Below are positions 22,990-35,959 of a stretch of DNA of 64,000 nt, piece after piece. This stretch comes from Jacaranda mimosifolia (lineage: Eukaryota > Streptophyta > Magnoliopsida > Lamiales > Bignoniaceae). Below the pieces are notes generated by a model. The model worked only from the letters and a program-made list of their open reading frames with translations. It ran no database searches and was not told where the DNA came from. Each line of letters begins with the position of its first letter. Position 1 is the stretch's first letter. The stretch is from contig CM032126.1 of the NCBI GenBank assembly GCA_018894105.1, positions 9,513,001 through 9,577,000 on the forward strand, in the 5' to 3' direction. Position numbers and translations under genes: made by a program.

Positions 22990-24235
22990 TTCAATAAGGG
23001 AGATTTTATACAAAGTGTATTTTCATGTAACACTATATATACTTCGTTTGTTCTATATTTGTACTTCATTTATACTGAAAATATATTACCTGAGCATTAA
23101 CAAATGTTTGAGATATTATTTCAATAAGAAAAATTTATACTTGATTTCAGGACAAACGATAGTCTCAAGATATTGTATTTGACCCTCACTATAATTATTA
23201 GAGACTAATTATTTAATTGCATAAAGTGTACTTCAACATAACATCATATATACTTCATTTGTTGTGTATTTGTACTTCATTTATACTGGAAATATACTAT
23301 CAAAGCATGAACAAATACATGAGATATTACTTCAATAAGGGAGATTTATACTTGATTTCAAGATATATGTATTTTATTACGGTAGTTATATACTTGATTT
23401 CTTATTTTTTGTACTAATAGTGATGAACTTGAGTTTTATTCCATGATTTGCCTTTTATTTCTTGGTAATTAACAACCAAAACTCTAAAATGTGTGTAATA
23501 TTTAGTATGGTATGGATAAAATAATGTTAAATTATTAAAGTGATAACTACTAGTGTTCAATGAATCAGAGTTATCATTCGTAGTATCGAAAGTATACTTA
23601 TGCATTGAAAGTTGTAAATACATGAGCATTTCACAATCATATCCATCTTATCATCAGTACAAATATGTACTTCACCTAGTTCGATAGTTTCAAAATATTG
23701 TACTTGACTCTCCCTACAATTATTAGAGACTAATTATTCAATTGCATAAAGTGTACTTCAACATAACACCATATGTACTTCGTTTGTTCTGTATTTGTAC
23801 TTCATTTCTCGCATATTATACTGAACCTCGCTACAATATTTCACTTTAATTGAAATGTACTTCAACATAATGCCATATATACTTCATTTGTTCTGTATTT
23901 ATACTTTATTTTTTGCATATTATACTAAATCTCACTATATTATTTCGTTTTAATTGAAGAATACTTTAACATTACGCTATATATACTTCGTTTGTTCTGT
24001 ATTTATACTTTATTTTTCACATATTATACTAAACCTCACTACAATATTTCACTTTAATTGAAAAATACTTCAACATAATACCATATATACTTCATTTGTT
24101 CTGTATTTGTACTTAATTTTTCACATATTGTACTGAACCTCGCTACAATATTTTACTTTAATTGAATGGTACTTCAACATAACATCATATCCATGTATAT
24201 ATAAAAAGGAGTCTTCTTTAATGCATTAAAATATT
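22990..24235. repeat. Central tandem arrays of MULE (~117-bp and longer units)
   Basis: Repeated blocks with ACTTCAACATAACACCATAT, ACTTCGTTTGTTCTGTATTT, CATATTATACTGAACC and ATATTTCACTTTAATTGAA. From about 23745 the period is roughly 117 bp. Earlier copies are interspersed with ACAAATG-TGAGATATTACTTC segments, including the pre-insertion target of the nested hAT element. Confidence 0.75.
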
Positions 24236-24359
24236 TTGACTCCATCTTGAATTTCACATGCTTCAATTTAGCCTGAAAATATTAGGGGAGCAACGAGAGC
24301 AGATCTCATTATGTCTTGCTTTTGCTGCAATCAAATAAAGAAAAACTAGTATATAAACG

Positions 24360-25710
24360 TATTATATACTACCACTTTCAGATAATGTGTACTGAAAGAT
24401 TGAATATTTTGTACTACAATTGCTTGTAACATGTACTTCAAATACACAGATTATATACTACTACTCAGATAATGTGTACTAAAATGTTGAATATTTTGTA
24501 CTACAGTTGCTTTTAAAATATACTTTAGATACATAGATTATATACTACACTTTCATATAATGTGTATTGAAAGGTTAAATATTTTGTACTATAGTTGCTT
24601 GTAAAATGTACTTCAAATACATAAATTATATACTACCACTCAGATAATGTGTACTAAAATGTTGAATATTTTGTACTGCAATTGCTTTTAAAATGTACTT
24701 CAGATATTCAAATTATGTACTACCACTTTCAGATAATGTGTACTGAAAGGTTGAATGTTTTGTACTACCATTGATTCTAAAATGTACTCAAAATACTCAG
24801 ATTATGTACCACCATTTTTCAGATAATCTGTACTGAAAGTTTGAATATTTTGTACTATAATTGCTTTTAAAATATACTTCAGATGTACATATTATATACT
24901 ACCATTTTCAGATAATATGTACTGAATATTTGAATATTTTATATTATAGTTGCTTTTAAAATGTACTTCACATACACAGATTATATACTACACTTTCAGA
25001 TAATATGTACTAAAGGTTGAATGTTCTGTACTAAAGTTGTTTCTGAAATGTACTTTAGATACACAAATTATATACTACACTTTTAGATAATGTGTACTTA
25101 AAGTTTGAATATTTTGTACTACAGTTGCTTCTAAAATATACTTCACGCATACAGATTATATACTACCGCTTTTAGATAATGTGCACTGAAACTTGAATCT
25201 TTTGTACTACAATTGCTTTTAAAATATACTTTAGGTACACAGATTAGATACTATACTTTCAGATAATGTATACTGAAAGGTTGAATATTTTTGTATTACA
25301 ATTGTTTCTAAAATGTACTTCAAATACACAGATTATATACTATACTTTCAGATAATGTGTACTAAAAGGTTGAATATTTTTGTACTACAATTGCTTCTAA
25401 AATGTACTTCAAATAGACAGATTATATACTAAACTTTCAGATAATATGTACTGAAAGCTTCAATATTTTGTACTATAGTTGCTCATAAAATGTACTTTAC
25501 ACAAACAGATTATATATTACACTTTTAGATAATGTGTACTGAAAGATTGAGTATTTTTGTACTACAATTGCTTCTAAAATGTACTTCAAATACACAGATT
25601 ATATACTATACTTTCATATAATATGTACTGAAAGCTTCAATATTTTGTACTACAATTGCTTATAAAATGTACTTTACGCAAACAGATTATGTACTACTAT
25701 TTTTAGATAA
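24360..25710 (-). repeat. ~89-bp tandem array, right arm of MULE
   Basis: About fifteen units with AGATTATATACTACCACTTT, CAGATAATGTGTACTGAAAG, GTTGAATATTTTGTACTACA and TTGCTTGTAAAATGTACTTC. It is the reverse complement of the left-arm array, but with about twice as many units, so one arm expanded or the other shrank. Confidence 0.88.
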
Positions 25711-26530
25711 TTTCAAGGTATAATTTCAGGTATAAGGAGTATAAACCCCAAGAAAGTGAAGTATAACTTTCATGCCTTTCAAGTGCAAATCAGAGATTTT
25801 TAAATATTACAACAAAAATAATATATATAACAAATGGGTTAAAGTTTTTAACAACTAAAAAAAAGTTCAAACAAAGAAAGATGAGAAAATCTATTTGCAA
25901 AACTTATAAAACTGAAAAATACGCACATTTGAAAGAAAGCAAAGTCCACTAATTGAGTAGCAGAAAACATACCTTTTATGAACCATGTTCTTTTTCTTAT
26001 GTTCTTCGCTCCTTGTTGGTGCTCCTGATTATTCCATTTTTGCAAGTTGCAGAGTAGTCGGGCTTTTTTTGCCCCCCTTCTTGCTTCGATTTCATTTTTC
26101 CTTTCCCAATCTCTCTTTTGTTCGCATCCTTTTGTTGGCGGACGAGAGGCTGTTTTTCATTCCTTTTGTTTTTCAGAGGAGAAAATGATTTCCAAACTAA
26201 AAAAAAAAAAAACGTGCTTTTGAAGAAAAGTTGTCATTTGATAGAGTGGGAAGAAGAAAACCGCCATTTGCTGGTTTTTTTTGGTTATTTTGACTAAGTA
26301 TAAGGGTATTTAAGTCTTTCTTAAATATTTGGGGAGTGATTCCTAAAGTTTTAAAAAAAGTAGGGAGTTTACTATTTAGAAAATTAAGTAGGGAGTAAAG
26401 TGTAAAATGAAAGTAGGTAAAGGGATTTTATTCTAATTAACCGTTAATATTATTAACAAAAAAAAGTGTTACACCTTCCAAAATAGTTGCAAAAATTAGA
26501 GAAAAATTAAAAATTAAAATATAAATAATT

Positions 26531-26830
26531 ATTCATGGGTTACCTGCGGGTATCCACAGGTTGGGCCAAAAAGTGGCGGGTAAAATTACTTATATTTTAT
26601 TGGGTACAGAAAATGAGGCCCATTACTCGTATTTTTTTGGGTACCCACGGGTACCTGTGGGTTTGGATATTTTTTTGCCGGTCTACCCAAGCCGCAAACA
26701 AGCCCCCACCCCCCACCCCCCACCCCACACTCATCCCACGACTCCCACCCTGTCAGCCCTCTCCTCCCCCTTTCTCGACCAGCTCAGCTAGATTTGGCCG
26801 CCTCTCGGTCTGCCGCCCGCCATGACAATC
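26531..26830. repeat. GGGTACC-rich repeat (right piece) and C-rich tract
   Basis: 26531-26660 matches 20095-20255 (see there). It is followed by a C-rich purine-poor tract at about 26703-26830 (CCCCACC repeats, then a GC-rich stretch). No reading frame of interest. Confidence 0.5.
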
Positions 26831-27639
26831 AAATTTTGGTAGGGGTTGAAATTGAGCATGGAATTTATATGCATGTATATACATATATATATTTATGTGT
26901 ATCTATATATATGTATTTATTATATATGTAATACAGATGTGTAGTAAATATACATTATTTTAAAATATATTTTGTGGATGATTTTTGGTGGGGTTAAATT
27001 TTTTGCTTTTTTATTTTATTAATTTTTTTCATAAGGGTTAAATGGACATATCATATTCTATAAGTTTTCTCATAAATAGATCAAATTGTAGGATTTTTTT
27101 AATAAATCGATAATAATTTCTATAAAAAATCAACCATTAACCAGTCATATAAATAGCATGTTAAATATATTTATTCTATTGCTAGCTAATTATTAAAATA
27201 AAAATTTATGATTTTGTATTTTAAATTAAATAATTTAAATTAAATATATTTGTACATCCTTCACATGAGAAATATACAATTAAAATTACATCGTAGACTA
27301 TTCCATGATTGTATGCAGCGTTCATTTTTACAATCTTACATAATTTATATAATAAATGTTACTTGCAAAAGATTAATTCAAATAATCTTTGAACCCTTGG
27401 ATCTCTCTTTTTTTTTTTTGATAGCAAATCTTGTATATATTGTGCAGTCGAAAAGTTTTCTTATAATATAAATTAACCAAAAATTTATTTACTCATTATT
27501 CATTTTAAATTTTTTTCCCTCCAATTTTTCTACAAAATTTGTGCCTCTAAATTCCCTCCAAAATCATCCCTCAATTTCTCCTTTATAATCTATTTCCCTT
27601 TTTTTCTTGTAACAAATAAATTAGTGTAATTATCCAATT

Positions 27640-29335
27640 GTTTTTCTCTTTAGTATTTTATTTATTTTTTCTCTTTATTTTTATTTTAACATTTAATAAC
27701 TATATAATTTTCTTTATTTTGTACATATCAAAAAATCATAAAAATTAATAATGTTAGTTAAATAAAAAATAAACGTAATACATATATGTATATAGATATA
27801 TGAAGTGCTATATAGAAAAAAAAAATTAAAATGTATATGAAAATGTATGATAAAAATTTAAAATCTAATGAAATATTTATATAAACAAAATAGGTAAATG
27901 GTTATTTTGCATTTTTCTTCTGTATTGTTAAAATTATTAGAAAAGTAAATATTAAGGACCATGAAGAAATTCAAATTGAAATGCATTATTTCTCATACTT
28001 TCTAATATATGTTTATATATTTAATTGCTTAAGAATTGTTTGGAGAAAAACAATAAACAAAAGATGAAGGTTAACGTAAAAAGACAAGAAAAAGGTAAAA
28101 GGAGCAATAAAATATTTATTTAAATTAATCTTATGCAATTTTTATTTGTTCTAATTGCTAATTAAGTTTTATTATGTATGTCCCAAAAAATTTAAGGAAC
28201 TAATAAAGAAGGAAAAATATATATATATATATATATATTATACTCTTCTTAATTAAGTAAGATTTTTTAAAATGATGATTACAAAGCTTATGTTGATATA
28301 GAGATCCAAATAAATTAAGGTATTATCCCGTCAATATATATAATTAAAAATCATAAAAAAGTCAGTAATAAACTTCTTCTTAAGAGCAACATATTGCAAC
28401 AAAAATAAGTCAAACATGTGTTGCGTGTGTATGTTTTGGGAAAAAAATGAATCAAGAACTTTAGATAGTAGGTAAAAAGAATACATGGCTATCCAAATCT
28501 TAATAATTGTGTTATCTTTTTTTGTTTTAAATTTATTTTTTTAAATCATGTCAAATCTTATCATCTAATTAAAATGGAGGAGTATTGTCAAGTGTAATAA
28601 AACTAGCATAAAACTTCTATTATGCACGGACATATTGAATTTTTTTCAAAGAAAATATATAAATTAAATTGTATTTATCAAATATATATAACTATATATA
28701 AAGAGTATGTACTGGATTTCTTTTTACCATTATTACTTTCTTTAGTTTTCCTTTATATTTATTTTAACATTTAATAACTATATGATTTTTCTTTATTATT
28801 TTATAGAAATTAAAGTCATAAACATTAAGAATGCAAGTTAGATGAGAAAAATGAAAGAAATAAAAGTGTATGTGAAATATGATATGAAAAAAGAGAGAAA
28901 AAATTAGAATGCATATGAAAATGTATTACAATAATCTGAAATCCAATAAAATATTTATGTATGACAAATAAAATAAAACTGTTACAAAATTAAATATAAA
29001 GGACCCATCAAGAAAATATATTAAAATGCATTATTTTTCATATTTTTTATTTAGATTAATCTTCATGATTTAATTTCTTAGGAATTCATTGGATAAAAAA
29101 AAAAAAATGTTAAATACAAAGAGAAGAAAAGAGTAAAAAGAAAAACAATTAAATATTTTTTAAATTAATCTTGTATATTTTTTTAATTTATAATTTTTTA
29201 TTTCATTAGTTAATTAGATGTTATAATATGTATGCCACAATAAGGAGAAGAGATAACAGTGAAGGAAAAAAAAACTGAAAGAAAGAAAATTAGATACATA
29301 AACCCTCCTTCGTTGTTAATTGAAGTTTCTTATAT
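27640..29335. repeat. Diverged ~1.05-1.08 kb direct duplication in AT-rich DNA
   Basis: Shared blocks in the same order: AACATTTAATAACTATAT (27688 and 28766), ATATGAAAATGTAT, AAGGACC (27955 and 29001), AATGCATTATTT, and a purine-rich AAGAGAAGAAAA-type end. Moderate divergence, no coding. It resembles two tandem copies of a non-coding element. Confidence 0.6.
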
Positions 29336-29461
29336 TGATGATGATAAGTTTTTGCTGACATAAAAAACCAACCACATTAAAGTATTGTCTTCTTAATGTA
29401 TATTAATGGAGATTTATAGACATCAATGATAATAGCAAAATTCATCTTTGAAGAGAGGTGG

Positions 29462-29629
29462 GGATTGGTAGGATTGTAAATGTATATTCGAAAATTTATT
29501 TATTGCTTGTATATTTGAATATGTTTATAAGGCATGTAATTTATATTCATTTAAAAGTAGATATTATTCGTATTTGATGATAGATATTCGATTATAAATC
29601 GATAAGTAATAGTAATTGCACAATATCCG
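29462..29629. repeat. Left half of an older repeat interrupted at 29630
   Basis: Motifs such as ATATTATTCGTATTTGAT, ATATTCGATTATAAAT and AATTGCACAATATCC continue at 32673-32780 (CTTCGAATATATATTT, TTATTCGTATCTGATA). An uninterrupted relative lies at 35545-35800. This gives an internal control for the insertion at 29630-32672. Its start (GGGCTATCAAAT in the relative) is hAT-like. Confidence 0.65.
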
Positions 29630-30496
29630 TGTAGCACCCCATCCAAGAGGTGCTTGCTTCGGATCGAGGTGCTACTCCGATACTATTTTTTTGTTCAAAA
29701 CCAATTATACCCTCCAAAATTCTCAACCTAAGAGTTTTATAATTTAAAATTTAAGCTAGTCATGTTGAAAATGACCAGCAAAACCCAAATTCTCATAACA
29801 GGTCACAATTTCTCAAAGACCAATAATTTAACTTATATATATACATAACTCGTCAGGGATCCTAACCTGTCATACTTTGCAATAGAAAAGACACTAACTT
29901 AACCTATGCTCCCTGTTACAATTCAACCATAACAACTCGAATCCTTACCGTCATAGATATCATGATAACGATATTTACATTATGCCATAAAGGTAGCCCA
30001 AGCACAAGATGCCTTTTACTCTTTCATCTGGCCAAAGAACAAAAGAAACAACATAAAGAGGGTGAGACCGAATGACTCAATGAGGCAAGTATTTGCATGT
30101 ATGGGAGGAACTAGAATGAAATGGAATACAATATACAAGTATAAAAAGAACATTCATTTTGAATTTAGATAATTAAAATACAGGTTACAATATCAGGGCA
30201 TGAGAGATTTGAAGGAGTTCACAGAATCTACGAACTAAACCAAAAATTAGTATTTCTTGTACATCACTTTAAAGAGCTAATTCAATGCCGTCCCATACCG
30301 ACGAAGAGTCGTTTTACATTTAAATAAATTTCATAAAGAATTTCAAAACTCATAGACATGATTAGATTTAATGAAATTAAGTGGACAAAATTGTTTCATG
30401 AAATATTCAGCTTTCAAAATCCAAGATTTTGATTAGTTGTATAAAATAGACTAGACAAGAACATTTTACAAAGCCAGTGGAATAGCATATTTTACA

Positions 30497-30790
30497 TGTA
30501 CGACCGTGTAACGACCTTCCCTTTTATTCTTCTTGGTTGTGTATAAACGATTCGACCGTAAACGACCTTCCCCTTTATACTCCCTTGATATTGTATAAAT
30601 AATATGACCGTGAAACGCTCTGCCCCCTTATATTGCCCCGGCACTTGTATAAATGATATGACCGTAAAATGGCCAAACCCCTTCTATTGCCTTGATACTG
30701 TATAAACAATATAATCGTGAAATGGCCTGCCCCCTTATATCACCTGCATACGACTGTAAAACGGCCAACCCCCTTACATCCCCTCAACGA
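30497..30790. repeat. ~63-bp minisatellite, about five units
   Basis: Units contain GACCGTGAAACG (or variants), GCCCCCTTATAT and TTGTATAAACAATAT. The units are diverged, and the last is truncated near CCCCTCAACG. It lies inside the LTR-like insertion. Confidence 0.8.
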
Positions 30791-31609
30791 GTGGCCAACT
30801 CGCCCAACCGCTGCAGCACGAATTGGTAAAATTGATCCTCATCGATCAAGCCTCCCCCAAGGACATGATCGCAACCACACGAATTGATAGGATCGATCCT
30901 CGCCGATCAAGCCTTAGGCCACAGTCAACCCCTGACTGCCCAAAGTCAAGATCGCAAACCAAGTCAGCCAATAACACTGTTTCTATCACCAATATAATGA
31001 TACAAATCCAGAATATTCTATAAATAAATTCAATAATCAAATATGCCGATGAGGCCATACGATATCAATAAACAATTCAGATAAGCCCTCACAGCGGTTT
31101 ATGAAACAAGAATAGACGATAGACAAGATCTCAAATAATTTACAGGTTTCAATAACAAGAACAAGTACGGTATACAAGCATGTAGAACCCTCATAGGGTT
31201 CATTTCATAAGAAAAGATAGAATCAAGGCCAGAATGACAGAGCCTCACCTATAGTATCCCAAAAAGAAGCTGTCGCCACCTACTGCTTTGTGGGACCCAC
31301 GTCGTCGCCTATTCAAAATAATGTTCCATGGTGAAATTTCTTGTTCTACCCTAATAAACTTCTAGAATTTGCATCACAAGCATTCTAATATCATTAACCT
31401 ATCTACTAGCATGATGATATAGATTTATTAGCATCTAACAAAATCCTTTAGTAAATCAACATTACTAAATTTAACCAAGACGGTCCATATCGATTCCAAA
31501 ATAATATAATATCTCAAATATATAATTTTTAACATCATTATTAAATTCAAAATTTGGCATTTTGCGTGATATGTCCGGGTCCACTATTCAATATCCTTAG
31601 CAAGTGAAT

Positions 31610-31611
31610 CA

Positions 31612-31645
<34 letters not shown>

Positions 31646-31651
31646 ACATAT
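31610..31651. repeat. (AC)n microsatellite
   Basis: A run of AC dinucleotides (about 31612-31639), then a mixed TACACACATATATATATA tract. Confidence 0.95.
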
Positions 31652-32780
31652 ATATATGCATATCATCATCCTAACTTCCTATTCTTGGCATGGATACAAC
31701 TTAAATGGAAATACAACATATGCATATATATGTATATATACAACAAGCTTTCTTCAATCTTTTACCACAAACTATGCAACGAGATCTTGAATTTACGAAC
31801 CAATCACACAGTCGTGATCGTCGCGTCGAGAGGAGAAGACTGTCCTCCCGCCGCTACCATCGGAAAGTTGCAAAACCACTACCGTTCTTCACCTTTTGAT
31901 GAGAGGTATCCAACGTCGCCCTCGGTTCTAAGTTTCGCAGCCTGTAGCTACCAAAATCGAGCTTCACAGCCTTCAAAAATGATTTCCTCCACCGTGCTCT
32001 GATCACTACCTCCCATCACCATTGTTGGATTTTGCCGCCATGCAAGGTCTCCACGAAGTTCTCCTGGCTGAGTACTACCTAGACCACCCCCATGGAGTTG
32101 GAGTTGTCAACGAAAAAATGGAATCCTACTTGCCCAGCCATGAAGTTGCGTTTCGATCACTCTCACGGTGGCTTGATAGAGCGAGGTTTAGCTATGCATG
32201 GTAGTGTGCAAGTGTGGCCAGAGGTGTGGGAAAGGTTGCAATGGGTTTTGTTTGGTGAAATGGTGTCGCGGGAGGGAGATCGCCGGGAAAAGATGGTGGT
32301 CGTGGGTGGAGAAATGAAAGAGAAAGGAAAAGGGAGAAAGGAAAATGAAAGAAGAAGGAAACTGGAGAAAATTGTGCTGCCCCAATTTTCTTCTAAATCC
32401 AATTTTTATTTTTTGCAATTTAGTCCCTGAAATTTTGAGTACTTCTCAATTGAGTCCTTGGAATCCTAAAATTTACTCCTTAGCCCCTGTTGACCAAGGT
32501 TCTTCCATGCAAACCCTTTAGGTTTCAAAAATGTGTTAATTCAATTCTTCAAAATTATAAATCTGACCCAAAAACTTTCAGTTTCCTTGCAATTGAGTCC
32601 TAAAATCTGATCAATAAATCTCTTAATTTATAAATCCTCATTTTCAAAAATACTGAATTCAGGGGTGTTATAATCCACTTCGAATATATATTTATTGGAT
32701 ATATTCGTTTATACATTTGGCTATCCATAATTTAAATAAATTCATTATTCGTATCTGATAAATAATATTTAAATGGAGGA

Positions 32781-34480
32781 AGTGCTTCCATTTACCATAC
32801 AAAAATTAAATTAAAAATAAAAATCTAACACACAATGACCGAGGATGTCAAACAACAGAAATTACGTTATGTATTTTAATGAATTAATCAAAACTTACCA
32901 AATCACCTAGCACATACCCCTTTGATTTCATTTTTTTCACATCTAAAACTATTTTTCCACAACCATCGGAATATATACATATAATTTTAATCATTATCAA
33001 TTTTACAGCACAATACCAAATGAAATGTAACATTTAAGAATTACTATATATTCACACTTTTATTTAATGAGTGACTTGCAAACCAACATGATCTATGATC
33101 ATGATGTTAGTCCAAAATTCCTCCACACTTGTTATAATAATTATTCAAGACTTAGACATAGATGAATACTTCACTTGATATTTATCCAAACAGTCCATAT
33201 GAAGAAGTTACTATTAATTGATGCCAATTTTAGAGACTTAAATAGAGATGGATACATATATTGTGTGTTCAATTAAATACTCCCAAATCATTTATATAAT
33301 AATTCTTATAATTTGTTTATTAAAAAAACTTAATTAAATATAATAGTTGGGCATAATATTAGAAATAATTTAGCTAAATCCTAGATCACATAGTATTTTA
33401 AAAATTAATTGAAACAATGTATTACGTAAAAAAAGAAAGAAAGGAAAATCATCCTTTAGCCTCGACTGCATGTTAAACCATGCCATTAGTGAACAAGCTT
33501 TTTCCAAGCTTTTTCTACCATTTGTATATAATTGTGTAGAAGGGCATCTTAGTCTTTAGACAAATTAATATGTTAATGTATTCATACTCATACCACATAG
33601 AGTGATTTTATTGGTTACTACTATTTCCCAAGTACAAGGGTATTGAACCGGAGACAACCCTCTACTATTTTCTATTGTTACATGCACAACAATAATTTTT
33701 AAACTTAAAATATCCATTAGTTAAAAAATACTTAAAATTTACTCGGTGATTGAAATAATAATTTGTTTTTGTATCCTCCCAAAATGATGGACGTAGACTA
33801 GATTCGTAATGATTTTTATTCCAATTTTATTTTTATCATCAAGTAACGAGAAATTTTCTTATCCTCTTAACGAAATGGAGCTTACACCAAATTTGATAGT
33901 AACTCTTTGGTTCAATATAATTTGGCTGATGAGACATAGATCAAATAACAGAATCTATATAAATTAAAATAATAATATTTAAAACATTATTTTCCGTCCA
34001 ATTTTTTTTCAACAGAATAAATCTTTTTCACTTCAACAAAAAAATTAATACAAAAATGAAAAACTAATTGAAATTGATGTCAATAGTAAATAACATTGAA
34101 AAATAAAACCAATTTGGACTTTGAGTCCGCTGCTCTACACCAACAACCAGCAGGATTCCCACGAGAGGAAATGGCTTCAAATCAGCAATGAACAAAACTC
34201 TGCACAAAATTAGGCAGTTGACACTTTAGGAGCACAAACAGAAAATATTAGAATGCAGATGAGTTATAATTAATGATATCTTAAAGCATCGTCATACAAC
34301 ATACCACCAACCCTTTAAGCACATTATAATTGATTTTCGCAAAGACAGAGAAGTTGCGAGGTTTGCATGCCTTGTCTTGATTCCAACAACTCAAGCCCCA
34401 CCCAAATTCTTTTACTGCTCATATTTCTACATATCCTAATGACTATAAAAGACTGCTGCTTCCTATTAAAAGGGAAAGAG
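32781..34480. other. AT-rich intergenic stretch
   Basis: No gene or bounded repeat recognised. The right end (about 34090-34490) is presumably the 3' UTR or flank of the minus-strand F-box/PP2 exon that follows. Confidence 0.5.
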
Positions 34481-34491
34481 ATTGGTTGCAA

Positions 34492-34925
34492 TTAAAGACG
34501 CTGTAACCTCTCTCTATACTCGGTAGGATATCTTAGTACAGAATCTCCACAAAGATCACCTTCGGTGTGGGTGCAGTCAATCCGTGTCATTGAAAATTTG
34601 ACACTGATTGATCTGCAAGAAGTACTGACAACAAAATCCCCAGCATGGTAGTGAATCCATTTTCCAGGTTCCTTCAAATAACACTGCTTTGTTGCTTGTT
34701 GGCCATCTGAAGTTGAAAGCTGGAATCGCACTGGTTTTCTATCCCAACCATGAACATGCTCCGAGTTACAAACACGCCGGCCAAATCTCTTATGCGCCAG
34801 TCCCAATTGCAATCTGAAGAAGGGGCTGTATGGCCCTGCCGGAAATGGGAACTCGATCTCCCCATCAACCTCAAACCACCATATATATTTGCTGGAGATA
34901 TGCAACTGAGCAGAACCTACATGCG
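34492..34925 (-). pseudogene. F-box/PP2-A protein, 3' exon (PP2 domain, orphaned)
   Basis: Reads IWWFEVDGEIEFPFPAGPYS, FFRLQLGLAHKRFGRRVCNS, EHVHGWDRKPVRFQLSTSDG and HYHAGDFVV before a stop: the C-terminal PP2 (phloem lectin-like) domain of PP2-A13/A14-type F-box proteins. At the 5' edge (acceptor GTAG near 34926) the expected SVAYLQQI is present, but a TATA insertion after it shifts frame before WWFEVD. The matching 5' exons lie 11.3 kb away on the same strand at 46250-46640, in the right order. The gene was probably split by later rearrangement, and both halves now carry frameshifts. Confidence 0.85.
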
Positions 34926-35544
34926 AGAATTCAATTTCTTATCTAAGTACAGTTCATATTTCTAACTCAAGATTTCATGGGCTAATCTGTGATTAAACCA
35001 TGCCCATTTGGCAGCTCTAGAAATAGCAATGGACAAATGCAAGAGAACTGTTCTATTACTTTGATGTCAAAAATGAGTTCTCAAGGCTACAATGTGTACT
35101 GATAATAGCAATGGTAGTTTACGAGCTAATTCCGAACTATTTCCTACAAACTTCAGTGTTATAAACTACTCTATTGCAACAGAAACAATGTAAAAACATG
35201 GTTTTAATGAGAAATATGAGGTATTGGCATTATGGGAATTATTAAAAAAGGCTAAAAACAGAAATGATCTCTTAACCCAAGACAAAAGCAGCATCAATTC
35301 CTCATCCTAACTTTTCTTAAGTATCCCAACACAACATATGGAGAAACATAGGTCAGATGACATAAAACTATGGTGGGTGGCAAAGAACCTTACTTTTGGT
35401 GAATTTCATCAGGATATGTCCGGATATAGTCATATTAAACCCTCCAGTGTAATAACACATGCATCAGAGCACAACCAAACAACCCTAAATTAAAATAATT
35501 TTAATTTCTAATATTTATGCATTTAAGTTTTTTATAATAAAATT

Positions 35545-35800
35545 AGGGCTATCAAATAGATATTCAAAAATTCATTTATCGTTCGAACATATTTGTCCAC
35601 ACTTAATATTATTTGCATCCATGATATTATTCATATTCAATTAGTAAATATTCGATTGTAAATGGATATGGATATGAATATGGTAATTACACATTATGCC
35701 CATTTAATATCTACTCCGAACACATATATGTTAAATATATTTGTTTATATACATGATAATCCATAATTTAATTATATTCGTTATTCATATGTGATAGTAT
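35545..35800. repeat. Uninterrupted relative of the 29462/32673 repeat
   Basis: Contains GGGCTATCAAATAGATATTC, ATATTCGATTGTAAATGG, ATCTACTCCGAACACATATA and TTATTCATATGTGATAG in the order expected if the 29630-32672 insertion were removed. No coding. Confidence 0.6.
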
Positions 35801-35959
35801 TTTAAAAAACTATTATATATAATATATTTTATTTTTTCCACATATTTTGAATATAATAAATAATATTTAGAAAATAATAATATATATAATATACAATACA
35901 TAATATATATTATTTATATTTTTTCAATATAAAATTTTATAACTTATATATATAAATTA

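Larger units (their letters stand above)
20580..26442. mobile_element. Palindromic MULE-like element (5.86 kb) with 10-bp target duplication
   Basis: Flanked by identical GTTAATATTA at 20570-20579 and 26443-26452. The terminal few hundred bases are imperfect inverted repeats: the left arm (20600-20740) with CTCCCTAGTTTTGTTAAAAT and AATACCCTCAAGTAC matches the reverse complement of 26270-26440. Further in, the two arms carry the same ~89-bp tandem repeat in opposite orientation. Long inverted ends plus a 9-10 bp target duplication are typical of Mutator-like (foldback) elements. No transposase frame exists, so it is non-autonomous. An hAT element is inserted at 22376. The superfamily call is inferred from structure. 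Confidence 0.75.
29630..32672. mobile_element. 3.04-kb solo-LTR-like insertion
   Basis: Begins TGTAGCACCCC and ends GGGGTGTTATA (inverted ends related to the common TGTAACACCCC...GGGGTGTTACA LTR type). It is flanked by ATCCG and ATCCA, a 5-bp duplication with one change, inside a repeat whose empty relative is at 35545. The last 300 bases have the alternating AATTTAGTCCCTGAAAT and AATTGAGTCCTTGG motifs often seen at the ends of long plant LTRs. No gag-pol is present. The interior has a ~63-bp minisatellite, an (AC)n run and a GC-richer part (31800-32390) with only spurious short frames. I infer a solo LTR; a non-autonomous TIR element is the alternative. Confidence 0.6.

Noticed and set aside
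21090..25710. CRISPR-like array
   Set aside because: Repeat units are contiguous diverged tandem copies without constant repeats and unique spacers, in a plant nuclear MULE.
26535..26825. Proline-rich 96-codon frame
   Set aside because: Translation of a C-rich tract next to a repeat; no splice context or family resemblance.
31604..32430. Several frames in the GC-richer part of the LTR-like insertion
   Set aside because: Short, overlapping on both strands, low-complexity at the ends, and inside a non-coding repeat.
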